NCBI GenBank assembly: GCA_921293015.1
Contig: OV121088.1
Coordinates: forward strand, 62,001 to 126,000
Reading direction: 5' to 3'
DNA length: 64,000 nucleotides
From: Phorcus lineatus
Taxonomy: Eukaryota > Mollusca > Gastropoda > Trochida > Trochidae
The stretch's first letter is position 1. Every line of letters begins with the position of its first letter. Shown here in pieces: positions 53,701-64,000 of this stretch. Under the pieces are notes generated by a model. It searched no databases, was not told the DNA's origin, and was given only the letters and a program-made list of their open reading frames with translations. Made by a program: the position numbers and the translations under genes.

Positions 53701-56700
53701 ACAATGACACCCCATTCTTTGACACTGTTGTGAGATGGAAAAGGAATTTCCAAACAGGCCACATGTCCCTCATAGATGAGCAAAGAAGTGGATGCCCCTC
53801 ACTTACTGATATTATGGATGTCATCAAGAAGGTTGAGACGCTTGTTCAAGAAGATCGCTGCATAACTCTACAAATGATAATGCATGAAACAGGTCTGAGT
53901 AATGGCAGTGCATGGAGAAAACTCCATAACCAGTAACATATGTCCAAAGTGTCAACACGCTGGGTTTCCCGCTTACTGACTGACACTTGCAAAAACAGAA
54001 TCGAAGGGACATGTCACGACAGGCATTGGAGCTTCTGGAACAAGACGAAGAGGATTTAATCAAACGTCTTGTTACCATGGATGAATGCTGGGTCTATCAA
54101 TATGACTTTGAGCCAAAAGAGATGAGCAAAGAGTGGAAGCATGCTACGTCACCACCTCCCGAAAAGGCCAAGGTGCAAATGTCTGCAGGAAAGGTCATGG
54201 TGTCTGTTTTTTGGGATTGTCGTGGAGTCATCTTGACTGATTATCTAGCTAAGGGTCAGGCCATTACTGGAACCTATAACTGCAACCTGCTGAGCAAGTT
54301 ACGAGAAGCCATTAACAGAAGCGCCGCGGTATGATCACCAAAGGTGTACGCCTGTTAGCTGACAATGCCCCAGCTCACACTTGTCAAGCAGCTACTGTGG
54401 ACGCACGGCGATGTTGCTTTTTACCGCATCCCCCCTATTCACCCGATCTTGCACGAAGTGACTTCTTCTTGTTCCCCGAGATGAAAAATCCACTTCGTGG
54501 ACGTCGTTTTGAGGACACCATTGACTTCATTCGAGAGGTGGAGGCTTGGTTTCCCATAAAATTTAGGGGTCTTCTATTAAGACGGTCTGCGCAAGGTCAA
54601 AAAGCGATAGGAAAATTGTGTATCTCTGGATGGTGACTATGTAGAGAAGTCTTAAAAACATGAGAACAAAATACAGTTTGTACCTTTGATTTGTGTCTGT
54701 GATAATTGAAACTGAGTCACGGTCACTTACCATAGGAAAATTGTTACTGAAATATTTGTAACGCTGTCGCCGAAAGTTACACGTGTTTTGTAGAGTTGTC
54801 CGGCACTGTACGAACTATTCAATTTCTCATACCGCAACTGTTGACAAATCAGAAATCAGACATTGATAATTAGTATGCATATTTTCTGACTACATGTTTC
54901 CTAAACAGGCTCATTTGGAAATTTGACATAGAAATTAAATTCCTGGTGATGATGTTTAACACTTTTATTCAAATCTGTCTAGCTGGATCAGCCCATAATT
55001 CACCTTGTAAAGGGCTTGTATGTTAATCTAGCTGATATCGATTGAGCTTGAAATCGTGTATCCTGATCTGTACCTTATGTGTGGTTAATCTGATTCATTA
55101 GACGCCATATCAACAAGCATGTACTTCAAACTGATGGCCAGAACTTTGTTATTAACAGGGTTCTCGATCAGTAAACACAGCAGTCTGCCGATCGTCACCT
55201 CCTCTCTCACGGACCTACAGAGTTTCTCAGTTAACGGGGCTGCAGCCCTCGACTTCCCGCTGGTCAAAGCTCACGGTGGGTCCACAACACGTAGAAAGTT
55301 AACAACATTGCGTCATATCAATAACTCGATCATAATCATGAATGTCATAGATTTAATTAGTAGCTTGTAACAGAAATGTTCAAAATTGATTTTAGGAAAT
55401 TCCTAGTTATACTTTTCATCCCGAAGCATTCTTCAATGAAAGTCTACATATTGTCCTTATTCCGTCTTTCTAAAGCCAATAGCAAATAAGTCAAAGCAAA
55501 GACAAAAATTTAATGATGAAACTGCAGATTTTTCTATTTATATGTTTGAAGATGTATTCATTTATCAGAATAACGCCTGGTCTCACTACAGATTGTCTGT
55601 AAAGTATGTTGTTTTGTCATCTGTAACGCAAATGGTATGAAATGTTGTAAAAGGGGAGAAAACCGCCATTTTTTCAACAGGTTGCCTGATGAGTCTTGCC
55701 TGGATTTTGTTCACCGGGGTCGGTCTCCTCATCGCGCGGTTCTTCAAACCCCTGTGTCCCTCGAAAACTCTTGGTGGCGTCAAAGTGTGGTTTCAGGTAG
55801 GTAGATAAATATTACCATTTCTATAAGCACTTCTTCAAACATCTGTGTCCCTCGAAAACTCTTGGTGGCGTCAAAGTGTGGTTTCAGGTTGGTAGATAAA
55901 TATTACCATTTCTATAAGCACTTCTTCAAACATCTGTGTCCTTCGAAAACTCTTGGTGGCGTCAAAGTGTGGTTTCAGGTAGGTAGATAAATATTACCAT
56001 TTCTACAAGGGCTTCTTCAAACCTCTGTGTCCCTCGAAAACTCTTGGTGACATCAAAGGGTGCAGGTATTTAGATTAAGATTCTCCCTTCCAGATCCGTA
56101 GTATCAGGTGTTGATGTTGACTGTTTTTTGTCACTCAGTTGCTTAAGAATAAACTGATTTTGCAATATTCATCCTCAAGCATCCTGTTTTAGGCAATGGT
56201 AAGTGCAAGTGCAAGTGCTAAATGTCTGCATCTGCCGGGAAGAACTATCGGCCTATCTTTGAAATTAACTCCGCAGTTTCTGATCAATCGTTCTTAAAGT
56301 CGGAGCATGTCTTTGGTTTCCTTCTGTTATCCGCCACTGAAGAAATTTTCAAGAGTTATGGCCACTTATTTTTATGCGATGACTTTTTAATTTACGATTT
56401 GTGAGACCACCGATACTTAATGTTGGTACTAGTACCTCTGTAACCCTTGGTTTTATGATTTACTTAAAGGTTACAGGTCAAGGTTAAGCTCAAGACCAAT
56501 TATAAGCTCAATATTAACCATGCAAAATAAGTGTACATCAAAAGGACACAGTCACACAATATGAACTTTATCTAAAACCTTACACGTACTGACCGAACTT
56601 ATTTCATTTCAGTTATCTCGCGATCGACTTTTAGTGGCTATTTGACACGTGTCGTTACTGATCACGTTCTAGAATTAGTCCCTCCTTAGCGGTATACACG

Positions 56701-59700
56701 TGCACAGAAAGAGTGTTAAGTAAATATATAAATCACCGACCAGATTAATTCCACTTAACACATATCGACCGGTTGCATGCAAGGAATCCACACAAAGGAA
56801 CACAAAGGTCCAACCTTTCATGTTAGAAACATGAGATTCTGTATTTCAAAAGTTGTTTTCCAAAAAGACCTTGTTCGTTCGCGAGTAGTTCGATAACGGG
56901 TTGACAAGCGAAGGCGGATGTAGCATGCTGCGTAGTGAAGATAACGCATCGCTTTGTTAATGTTTTTGAACTCACGGTAGAGAAAACAACATGTTCATTG
57001 TTCTTTGAAAGAAACAGAACCCTGACTGACAGAAGTGGGTAGCTTACATGTATACAAAACATCAGATCCCTTTCACGCCGCTCAACGCTGAACCTTCATG
57101 ACGGATGTTTTGCTGATATTTGCATTACCCAGTTGTGCAATAATGTATCTACTTCATGACAAGCGCCGTCTTCAACATGTATTATCTTATTGTCATGTCA
57201 TTATTTTGTTAAAGAATGATTATAAAGAAAAATAAACTACGCTCCTATATAGCGCAAAACACATCCAGGAATCTGTTCATGAACGCTCAGCCATATGATC
57301 TGCTGACGAGAATTGTCAGATCTTGAAGTTTTCTGATGTCTTCAGGAAGTTGGTTCCAGAGTACAGCACCAGCGTTTTGGAAAATTTTGTCCTCGCATAA
57401 AGCTGGACGGGTGGGCAGGTTATGACTTGCAGACCTAGACATTCTGTCTGGCTTGTGCACGGTCACAACTCCTTGAAATACGCTTATGATTTTCCTTTTA
57501 TAGATTTGAAAATCTTGTATATAATTCCCTCTCGAACAGGAGGCAAGTGCAAACTCTTCCATACCAGTGTAATATGCTCATGCATCTTCGCGCGTGTTAC
57601 CAGACTTGCTGCAGTATGTCATAATCACTGTTATCTATCCATTAGCTGCGCAGATAACCACTGTACTCTATCCATTAGCTGCGCAGATAACCACTGTACT
57701 CTATCCATTAGCTGCGCAGATAACCACTGTAATCTATCCATTAGCTGCGCAGATAACCACTGAAATCTATCCATTAGCTGCGCAGATAACCACTGTAATC
57801 TATCCATTAGCTGCGCAGATAACCACCAACACCCATCACCAGTAACCAATCAAACATAATCATCTGCCATTATCTCTTATATTCTTTAACATGAATACAT
57901 GAATTAGAAATGTTATAGGAGCGATGAAACTTCCATTGTAATTTAATTCGGACATTTACTATGTTTGCTATGTCAAGAATCATATACGAGAGGTCAGGCG
58001 GGGTCCTAAGATATTTATTACCCATAGAACATGTAAAGCTATATCTGTTGATCACAAATCACAACTTATACAGAACTGATAAACATTAAAATGGTAATTT
58101 TTAGATACAACCAGTATTTATCGACATAATGACACCATTTTTAAAGTTTGACGTATTTGACCCAAACAACATACAGTTCCTAATGTACCGAATTTCTATA
58201 CTTCATCATAAACCAGAGGAGAGTTTCTGTACTTAATCATAAACCAGAGGAGAGTTTCTGTACTTCCTCATAAACCAGAAGAGAGTTTCTGTACTTCATC
58301 ATAAACCAGAGGAGAGTTTCTGTATTTCCTCATAAACCAGAGGAGAGTTTCTGTACTTCCTCATAAACCAGAAGAGAGTTTCTGTACTTCATCATAAACC
58401 AGAGGAGAGTTTCTGTACTTCCTCATAAACCAGAGGAGAGTTTCTGTACTTCATCATAAACCAGAGGAGAGTTTCTGTATTTCATCATAAGCCGGAGGAG
58501 AGTTTCTGTATTTCATCATAAACCAGATTAAAGTTTCTGTAAGTCAATATAAGACCGATACTCGTTCCGCGTCCGGATGAAATGATACGGTAGTGAACTA
58601 GTTAGGATAGTTAGTACACCTCTTACATTTGAGTTATTGATCAGCTGTAAACAGACAGACAGACAGATGTGAAGACAGACAGATAATTTATCCAGCTTTA
58701 AAACCACGTGCAAAATTGAAACAAGCGCACATAAAAGGTTATAGCGTCCGTTATTAAGGATCATTACAGCCAGTATAAACTAGATTGTGCATTGACAAGA
58801 TTAGCTATAGTTTCATCTTTCTATCCTCACTCTTAACGATAAAGATGTCTTGTGCTTGTTCACACTATTTTCGAACACGGAGTAATAAACTAATTTCTAG
58901 AATCATCATTAAGAAATAATGTGGAATTTAACTGCGATACCGTTACTATTGACTACTTTACAGTATTTAAATACTTTGTCAGCGATTGGTATATTGTATC
59001 TTCTTGTTTCTATGACTAGTCCACGTCCAAACATTACTTAATGGATATTATAGATAGTTATATAGATCATGAGAGATAACTTTCTACACGCAGTAATGCT
59101 TTAAAAATGATTGCAAAAAATATGACATAACATTGATACTAGCTGTCTATAACTGTATTGTTGTATATGCTTCATGGAAATCAATTTACCCCTCATCCTG
59201 TCCCCGACAGCGCGTCCTTTCTTCTCAACATGCTACTCTTATTCTTTTTTCTTTCCTATCACTTAAAAAATCACAAAATTACAAAGTACACAATTAACCT
59301 CATGATGGAATTGACACAACCACCAATACATCAACTTCCAAAAACTTACAGAAAATTACACACTAGTATATCATGACAAGAGGATTTAAAATCATATGTA
59401 CAAATTGCCAAGGATTAAACAATAAGAAGAAAAGACTAAGTGTATTCCAAAACATGAAGAAGAAAAATGCCAGCATTTATTGTATTCAAGATACCCACTT
59501 TACACCAGAACTAGAATCCAAAATTAGGGAAGAATGGGGGTCTCCTAACTGTTGCTTCAGCTCGTATAAACGTAACTCACGGGGAGTAGCTATTCTCTTC
59601 AATAAGGGTTTTGATTTCGAACTCATAAAGGAAATTAGAGACGAAGACAATGGCAATTATTTAATATTAAAATTGAAATTAACTAATAAAACATTCACTT

Positions 59701-62700
59701 TAGCAACCCTATACGGGCCAAGAAACGATGATCCGTTATTTTTTGACAACATTATGAATATCATTGAATCACTTGACTCCGACTACTACAACATATGTGG
59801 AGATTGGAATTTAGTCCAAAATCCGGAGATTGACACTTTTAACTATAAGCATGTTAATAGTCCAAATGCAAGAGAAAAAGTCATTGAACTTATTGAAGAA
59901 TATAGCCTAATAGATCCATGGAGATTAGCCAATGAAACATCTAAACGATATACATGGCGACAACCCAATCCTGTGAAACAGGCAAGGTTAGATTTCTTTT
60001 TACTTTCGAAGAACTTAGAAAAATCGATTTTGGAAACTGGTATTGATCCAGCATTTAAATCAGATCACTCGACGATTTGGCTCATTCTTGACTTAAATGA
60101 TGTAGAAAAAGGTAGAGGTTACTGGAAATTTAATAATTCGCTACTTAGAGATAAAATTTATGTTGAAAAAATTAAAGAAACTATAAATGCAACCATTTAT
60201 CAATATAAAAATGGAACAGACTGCGAGGGCAATCCAATATACAGTATTGATGATCAACTTCTTTTCGAAACGATATTACTTATGATAAGAGGGCAAACAA
60301 TAAAATATTCTTCTGAGAAAAAACGGGAAAGAGACAAGAATGAGAAAGAAATAATTAGCGCAATAGAACAACTCACTATTGAACTTGACTCAGCTAAAGA
60401 ATTGTCGGTAAAGGAGGATATTCAATCTAAATTAAAAATAGAAAATGAAAAACTTGACGAAATCGAATCGGCCAAAACTGAAGGCATATTGCTCCGATCA
60501 AAAGTTGAATGGAATGAAAAGGGGGAAAAACCAACCAAATATTTCTTGTCACTAGAGAAACGTAATTTCCTCAATAAGGCTATAATCAAATTAGAAAATG
60601 ACAAGGGCGAAACTCTTACAAAAACAGACGATTTGATTAAGGAAGCAAAACATTTTTATGCAAAATTATATACTAAACAAGGCTCAGATGATGCTGACTT
60701 AGAGGAAATATTTAAAAACCACGATATACCAAAGTTAGAGGATAAACAAAAAGAACAAATGGAAGGTGATTTATCATATGATGAAGTTCTAAAAGCTTTG
60801 AAAAATATGAAAAACGGTAAAAGTCCTGGACCATCTGGATATACAGCAGAGTTTTATAATTTTTTCTGGAATGACTTAAATAAGTATCTCATTAAATCAC
60901 TTAATTTGGGGTATTTAAGAGGCGAACTTTCTACTATCCAAAAACAGGGATTAATTACTTGCTTTCCTAAACCAGGCAAATCAAAAGAACACTTGAAAAA
61001 TTGGAAGCCAATAACCTTGCTTAATGTTTCATATAAGCTTGCATCAGCAGCGATCGCTAATAGAATAAAACCAATGCTACATGATATCATCAATGAAGAT
61101 CAAAAGGGTCTTGTGCCAAACAGATATATAGGGGAATGTACACGCCTAATATACGACATCATGGACTATACAGACTGTATGGAATTACCAGGAGTGCTTC
61201 TTTTAATTGATTTTGAAAAGGCTTTTGATTCTGTGGAATGGGACGTTATTTCAAAAGTACTGGACTTTTTTAATTTTGGAAAATCTTTGAAACACTGGAT
61301 ACATACATTCTATAGAAATATTAAATCAAGCGTATTGGTGAACGGTTTTGCAACAGACTACTTTAGCTTAACTAGAGGTTGTAGACAGGGAGACCCTTTA
61401 TCCCCCTACATTTTTCTCTTATGTGCAGAAATACTTGCAAATATGCTAAGGATCAATCCAAAGATAAAAGGTATTACCATTGGAAACACAGAATATCTTG
61501 TGTCTCAATTTGCAGATGACACCACTTTGATATTAGATGGCACTGAAGAATGTCTTCGGAATACGTTGCAAATCTTACGACAATATGCATCATTCTCTGG
61601 GTTAAAAATCAATACAAATAAAACTCAAGTTATAAAAATAGGATCTTTGAAAAATGCAAAAGAAATACTGTGTAGAAATGGAAATTAAATTGGAATGAAA
61701 CTGAATTTACTCTCCTTGGCATCATCTTCACGCATAATTTGGCAGAAATGGTGGAAAGAAACTACAAAGACAAACTTAAGGAAGTACGGCTTACAATGAA
61801 GAAATGGTCAGCAAGAGCCCTTACACCTATAGGTAGAAATACAGTATTAAAAAGTCTGATACTACCTAAATTAAATCATTTATTCTCAGCTCTCCCTAAC
61901 CCAAACAAAACCTTTATGAAACAATTAAATACTGAGTTTTTCAAATTTATTTGGCAAAATAAACCCGATAAAGTAAGTCGGAAAATTCTTAGCAAATCAA
62001 TTGAAGATGGAGGATTAAGGGTACCAAACGTAGAAAATACGATCAAATCGCAAAAGATTACATGGATTAACAGGTTATTCAAGAAAGATTCGAAACTAAG
62101 CAAATTATTTTACCATAACATCAACACAAATGATATGAATTTTCTATCAAAATGTGAACAACATATCAAAGAAAACATACTGACAAAGAGAACAAATGAT
62201 TTTTGGATGGATGTGTTATTAGCATGGGGACAATACATCAGTAGTAAAGGACAATGCATTCAGGAGCAAAATGATGTGCTAACACAGCCTATCTGGCATA
62301 ATGATAACCTTAGAATAGACAATAAGCCAATATGCTACACACACTATGTAAAGGCGGGAGTATATTTAATAAATGATTTGGTAGATGACACAGGAAACAT
62401 ACTAATTTATGAACAATTTAATAAACTGTACAACTGCAAAACAAACTTTTTAGAATATGCCGGGATCTATAAATCAATAAAACGCTATTGTAAAATAACG
62501 AATAACACTATACTCAGAAAAACCTGCATGCCCTGCATTCCTTATTTTTACAAGATCTAGTGAAAACAAGCAAAGGATGCAGAATATTTTATGATACACT
62601 ACAAACAACCGAAAATCAAAATACAAACAACAAATACAGGAAGAAATGGAATATCGATTTTAACCAACAAATATTGGATATTGACTGGAATTATTTTCAT

Positions 62701-63708
62701 AAGATACCTTTCAGGGCTCTTGTAAATGTAAAACATCAATGGTTTCAGTATAGCATTATCCACAGATGCATATCAACAAATGAACTGTTATCAAAAATGA
62801 AATTGATTGACACCAATGTCTGTACTTTTTGTAAAAACGAAGTGGAAACTATAATGCACATGTTTTATGAGTGCAATATAATCAAAGAAATTTGGAACAA
62901 TGTTATTAGATGGATTCAACTTAAAACTGGCACCCTTCTTCACTTCGATAAGTCGAAGATACTATTTGGATACCGAGAGAGAAGAAATGACGTAGTCAAT
63001 CGTATCATCATTATCACAAAGTACAACATTTTTAAATCAAGACTAGCAAACAGACACCCAAACATGGCACACATTAAACATGACATTGAATCTGCATACA
63101 CCTTAGATAAATACAATTCAAAGATAACTTGTAGTGTAACACCTTTTGCCACATTTTGGTCTTCTTGTCATATGTTGTTTAGTTGATGTCGACGCTTTAT
63201 CTACAACGCTGACGCTATGATTATTACTGTATACTTGGAAGATTAGTATTATAATTCCATGTTTCAACAATTTGATTAATCTCTGTACGTTGTCTTTGTA
63301 CCAAAAACAGCGAAATAAAAAAAAAAAAAAAAAAAAAAAAAATACCCCTCATTGTAAGATCGATTCTGATTACATGATAATGTGAAGAACGCCACGAATC
63401 ATGTCTAAACATAAAGAATATCGTCCAATTTGGGAATGATTCATCTTTTGAAATTTTTTATTTGATATTGATAAAACAAAATCCTTAAAGCCCAGTGAAC
63501 AACTAGCTGAACTCTGAATGCAGTTCAATAGACTGTCAAACAAATCCTAACATTCTCTCATTACCATTTGGCTAGTGGTCAGTGGGTAGGTTTTCGGTTT
63601 CGGCCTGTAGGCTCGATTTGTGACTGAAAAAGTTACTTTGTATATCAACTTCAGTATATCATATGAAATGCAGTAACTCAGGGCTTGAAAAGTAAGGTTT
63701 CAGCGTCA

Positions 63709-63769
<61 letters not shown>

Positions 63770-64000
63770 ATAATTTTTTCGAATTTTGATTGGTCAAGAC
63801 CAGTAGAAAAGACACAGTGTTGTTATATTTACGATGGACTGAAGGTTTTCTAAATAGAAATTGTCAATCTCCTTTTGTGGTAAATAAACGATAAATGTCA
63901 AGCATAGTTTTAAATCTAGCGATTGTATTTGCAGGTGCATCGCGTGTGCATGGTGATAACGCTTGTGTTCACCGTGGTCGCATTTGTACTGATCTTCATC
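47717..64000 (+). CDS. FRRS1: Ferric-chelate-reductase-1-like protein: reelin + DOMON + cytochrome b561 (3' end outside window)
   Basis: Membrane electron-transfer protein. Exons: 47717-47909 (acceptor at 47691), 48569-48720, 49173-49261, 49924-50098, 50418-50594, 51188-51283, 51801-51954, 55102-55275, 55681-55796, 63935-64000 (cut). That gives 464 aa so far with consistent phases. Signal peptide: residues 1-20 (ITSLLLLSSAHA). Reelin domain about 26-160: ACGDLKPSHG, RCGESFKGFLLQARRAE, VEWTAP. A Thr-rich linker follows. DOMON about 210-345: ECGLSRGCFDDC, ALGFSSDKYMGGD, CLVYGG, WHLLYAQG. The b561 part begins with LVKAHG (haem His) and a TM helix CLMSLAWILFTGVGLLIA, then ARFFKPLCPS, WFQ|VHR (second haem His) and a second TM helix that runs off the edge. 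Intron 3 needs a GC donor. The symbol is by domain order; paralogues with the same layout exist. Confidence 0.9.
48826..48886 (+). repeat. Decayed partial duplicate of reductase exon 2
   Basis: CAGTTCAGTCCTGTCAAAG...CCAACAGCGGAACTCC repeats the 3' half of exon 48569-48720 (CAGTTCAGTCCCGTCACAGG...CCAACAGCGGAACTCC) about 160 bp downstream. It has drifted and lacks the donor seen in the real exon. Confidence 0.65.
49262..49923 (+). other. FRRS1: GC-AG intron of the reductase gene
   Basis: Exon 3 must end TTC-AA at 49261 to give HILFK|CTFVKTKTEYWV in frame with exon 4 (G|TGT...). The next bases are GCAAGT, a GC donor that otherwise matches consensus. The nearby GT (CAA|GTACAT, 4 nt on) would put exon 4 into a frame with an early stop (CLCQN, then stop). 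Confidence 0.7.
49328..49490. repeat. Minisatellite, 40-bp unit, about 4 copies
   Basis: The unit contains CTTACTCCTTCCCCTGGAGT and ACATCAAACTTGTACTTAA. It lies within the GC-AG intron. Confidence 0.85.
51955..52241. repeat. 45-bp minisatellite, left block, abutting an exon donor
   Basis: Units of 45 bp (ACAACCATAGCCTCCGATCA + GA...) start at the very donor of exon 51801-51954: TCAG|GTCTGATACAATATATAG is itself the first unit. The array was one block before an insertion at 52242-53113 split it. Confidence 0.85.
52242..53113. mobile_element. Probable solo LTR (LTR-retrotransposon fossil)
   Basis: 872 bp inserted in the middle of a 45-bp minisatellite. It begins TGT and ends ACA, as LTRs do, and is flanked by TATA at 52238-52241 and 53114-53117. 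The uninterrupted minisatellite unit has a single copy of that tetranucleotide. No coding sequence is present. The family cannot be named from this alone, and a DNA element with short ends is the alternative. Confidence 0.45.
53114..53425. repeat. 45-bp minisatellite, right block
   Basis: It continues the array of 51955-52241, about 7 further units with a TATGATATATACTGTTATAC variant. It is followed within a few bases by the mariner element. Confidence 0.85.
53437..54731 (+). pseudogene. Mariner-type transposon with broken transposase
   Basis: The left end begins TACGAGGGGATATCAAAAAG, typical of mariner TIRs. GTTTCAATTATCACA at 53456-53470 is mirrored at 54698-54712. The transposase is spread over three frames: 53649-53936 (HTH part, ARQIHDEINSVY), 53987-54334 (TMDECWVYQYD, first Asp; DYLAKGQAITGTYN) and 54331-54636 (LLADNAPAHT, second Asp; PPYSPDLARSDFFLF, third Asp). 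The second and third Asp are 32 residues apart instead of 34, so a small deletion is likely on top of the frameshifts. It is inactive and lies in the reductase intron after exon 51801-51954. Confidence 0.85.
55740..56075 (+). repeat. FRRS1: 91-bp tandem duplication of the reductase exon 9 end with its splice donor
   Basis: The last 57 nt of exon 55681-55796 plus 34 nt of intron are repeated at 55831, 55922 and 56013. The first two extra copies keep AAAGTGTGGTTTCAG|GT(A/T)GGTAG, an intact exon end and donor. The last copy is decayed. No acceptor precedes the extra copies. Confidence 0.85.
56076..57230. other. Intronic sequence without recognised features
   Basis: Part of the 8.1-kb intron before the last visible reductase exon. 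No coding signal was recognised. Confidence 0.35.
57287..57562 (-). pseudogene. Possible LINE 3'-end coding fragment
   Basis: The minus-strand frame contains RSASHNLPTRPALCEDKIFQNAGAVLWNQLPEDIRKLQDL (two blocks in one frame). It resembles the extreme C-terminus of many LINE reverse-transcriptase proteins (F-GA-WN-LP-IR). The rest of the element is not visible. Confidence 0.5.
57622..57838. repeat. Minisatellite, 33-bp unit, about 6-7 copies
   Basis: The unit is CTATCCATTAGCTGCGCAGA + TAACCACTGTAAT. Being a multiple of 3 it leaves open frames on both strands (11-residue repeats), which are not taken as genes. Confidence 0.9.
58120..58185 (-). mobile_element. End fragment of MITE family A
   Basis: The minus strand reads GTTGTTTGGGTCAAATACGT, then CAAACTTTAAAAATGGTGTC, matching the start of family A (GTTGTTGGAGTCA, CCAAACTTAATCAATGGTGTC). 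Confidence 0.55.
58198..58538. repeat. Minisatellite, 31-bp unit, about 11 copies
   Basis: The unit is ATAAACCAGAGGAGAGTTTC + TGTACTTCATC, with small variants. Confidence 0.9.
58655..59130 (-). pseudogene. Decayed LINE 3' end, same family as 32-33 kb
   Basis: It shares CAAGCGCACATAAAAGGTTA, GGAGTAATAAAC-ATTTCTAG and the (GACA)n tail with the LINE at 31989-33040, in the same order and on the minus strand. No frame is left open. Confidence 0.65.
59197..63342 (+). mobile_element. 4.1-kb LINE with poly(A) and 10-bp TSD, endonuclease + reverse transcriptase
   Basis: TACCCCTCAT is duplicated at 59187-59196 and 63343-63352. The element ends with AATAAA and about 26 A. The main ORF, 59373-61688 (771 codons), has an AP endonuclease (about 1-235: TNCQG, QDTH, GDWN, RLDFFLLS, SDHS) and a reverse transcriptase (about 450-760: GKSPGPSGYTAEF, NWKPITLLN, LIDFEKAFDS, GCRQGDPLSPYIF, SQFADDTTLIL). 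Homology continues in 61739-62560 and 62560-63186 in other frames, ending in a zf-RVT-like C-x2-C-x8-H-x4-C (CTFC...HMFYEC). Two frameshifts, near 61675 and in a T run near 62545, split one protein. Only 176 bp precede the ORF and no ORF1 is seen, so it may be 5'-truncated. The motifs suggest the L1/Tx1 side of LINEs. Confidence 0.88.
63353..63934. other. Intron end with (TA)n tract
   Basis: Contains a (TA)n microsatellite (about 63718-63766). A stretch at 63570-63640 has weak A/B-box-like words (GGTCAGTGGG, GGCTCGATTTG) and may be a worn SINE head. Confidence 0.3.

Noticed and set aside
57594-57849. Open frames with 11-residue repeats on both strands
   Set aside because: A 33-bp minisatellite produces them. 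The codons show no sign of selection.
58198-58538. Regular array that could suggest a CRISPR
   Set aside because: The units are contiguous with no unique spacers, and the host is an animal. The same applies to the other minisatellites here.
59158-59376. 72-codon frame overlapping the LINE start (ATGA overlap) as an ORF1
   Set aside because: It begins outside the element, before the TSD, and has no coiled-coil or zinc-knuckle features.

Overview
The window looks like nuclear DNA of a mollusc, probably a bivalve. It is AT-rich, has three intron-rich animal genes, and is crowded with transposon relics, minisatellites and tRNA-headed SINEs. No prokaryotic or organellar genes were seen. The genes were rebuilt exon by exon from splice sites, reading-frame phase and protein-family motifs.

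Layout. 1-1.46 kb is an old tandem array with a period near 190 bp. 2-9 kb is mostly repeats, including three copies of a TTAA-flanked MITE (here family A); a possible first exon of a minus-strand gene leaving the window lies at 6.5 kb. 10.2-17.9 kb (minus) is a complete SRSF10-type splicing factor in 7 coding exons (188 aa). 20.2-37.5 kb (plus) is an animal haem peroxidase: 12 exons and 580 aa are visible, but the start was not found. 41.3-64 kb (plus) is a ferric-chelate-reductase-1-like gene (reelin + DOMON + cytochrome b561) that runs off the right edge; 464 aa are visible.

The most interesting gene-level signal is in SRSF10. The intron splitting its RNP1 motif has a U12-type ATATCCTT donor and a CCTTAAC branch site. 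A U2-type GT donor lies 10 nt inside it, followed by a candidate poison exon carrying a stop and set in a dense field of CAAG motifs. This is the layout expected for autoregulation through competition of the minor and major spliceosomes, as known for mammalian SRSF10. The peroxidase keeps its catalytic residues but has replaced both acidic residues that tie haem covalently to the protein in the myeloperoxidase family. The reductase gene needs a GC-AG intron and carries two partial exon duplications.

Mobile DNA fills the introns: a 4.1-kb LINE with perfect 10-bp target-site duplications (TSDs) and poly(A) inside the reductase gene; a 1.6-kb element with 83-bp terminal inverted repeats (TIRs) and a 9-bp TSD in the last peroxidase intron; a TTAA-flanked element (family B) nested in family A, with the empty site visible in sister copies; Tc1, mariner, pogo-like and Mutator-like relics; a probable solo LTR splitting a minisatellite; and long palindromes.
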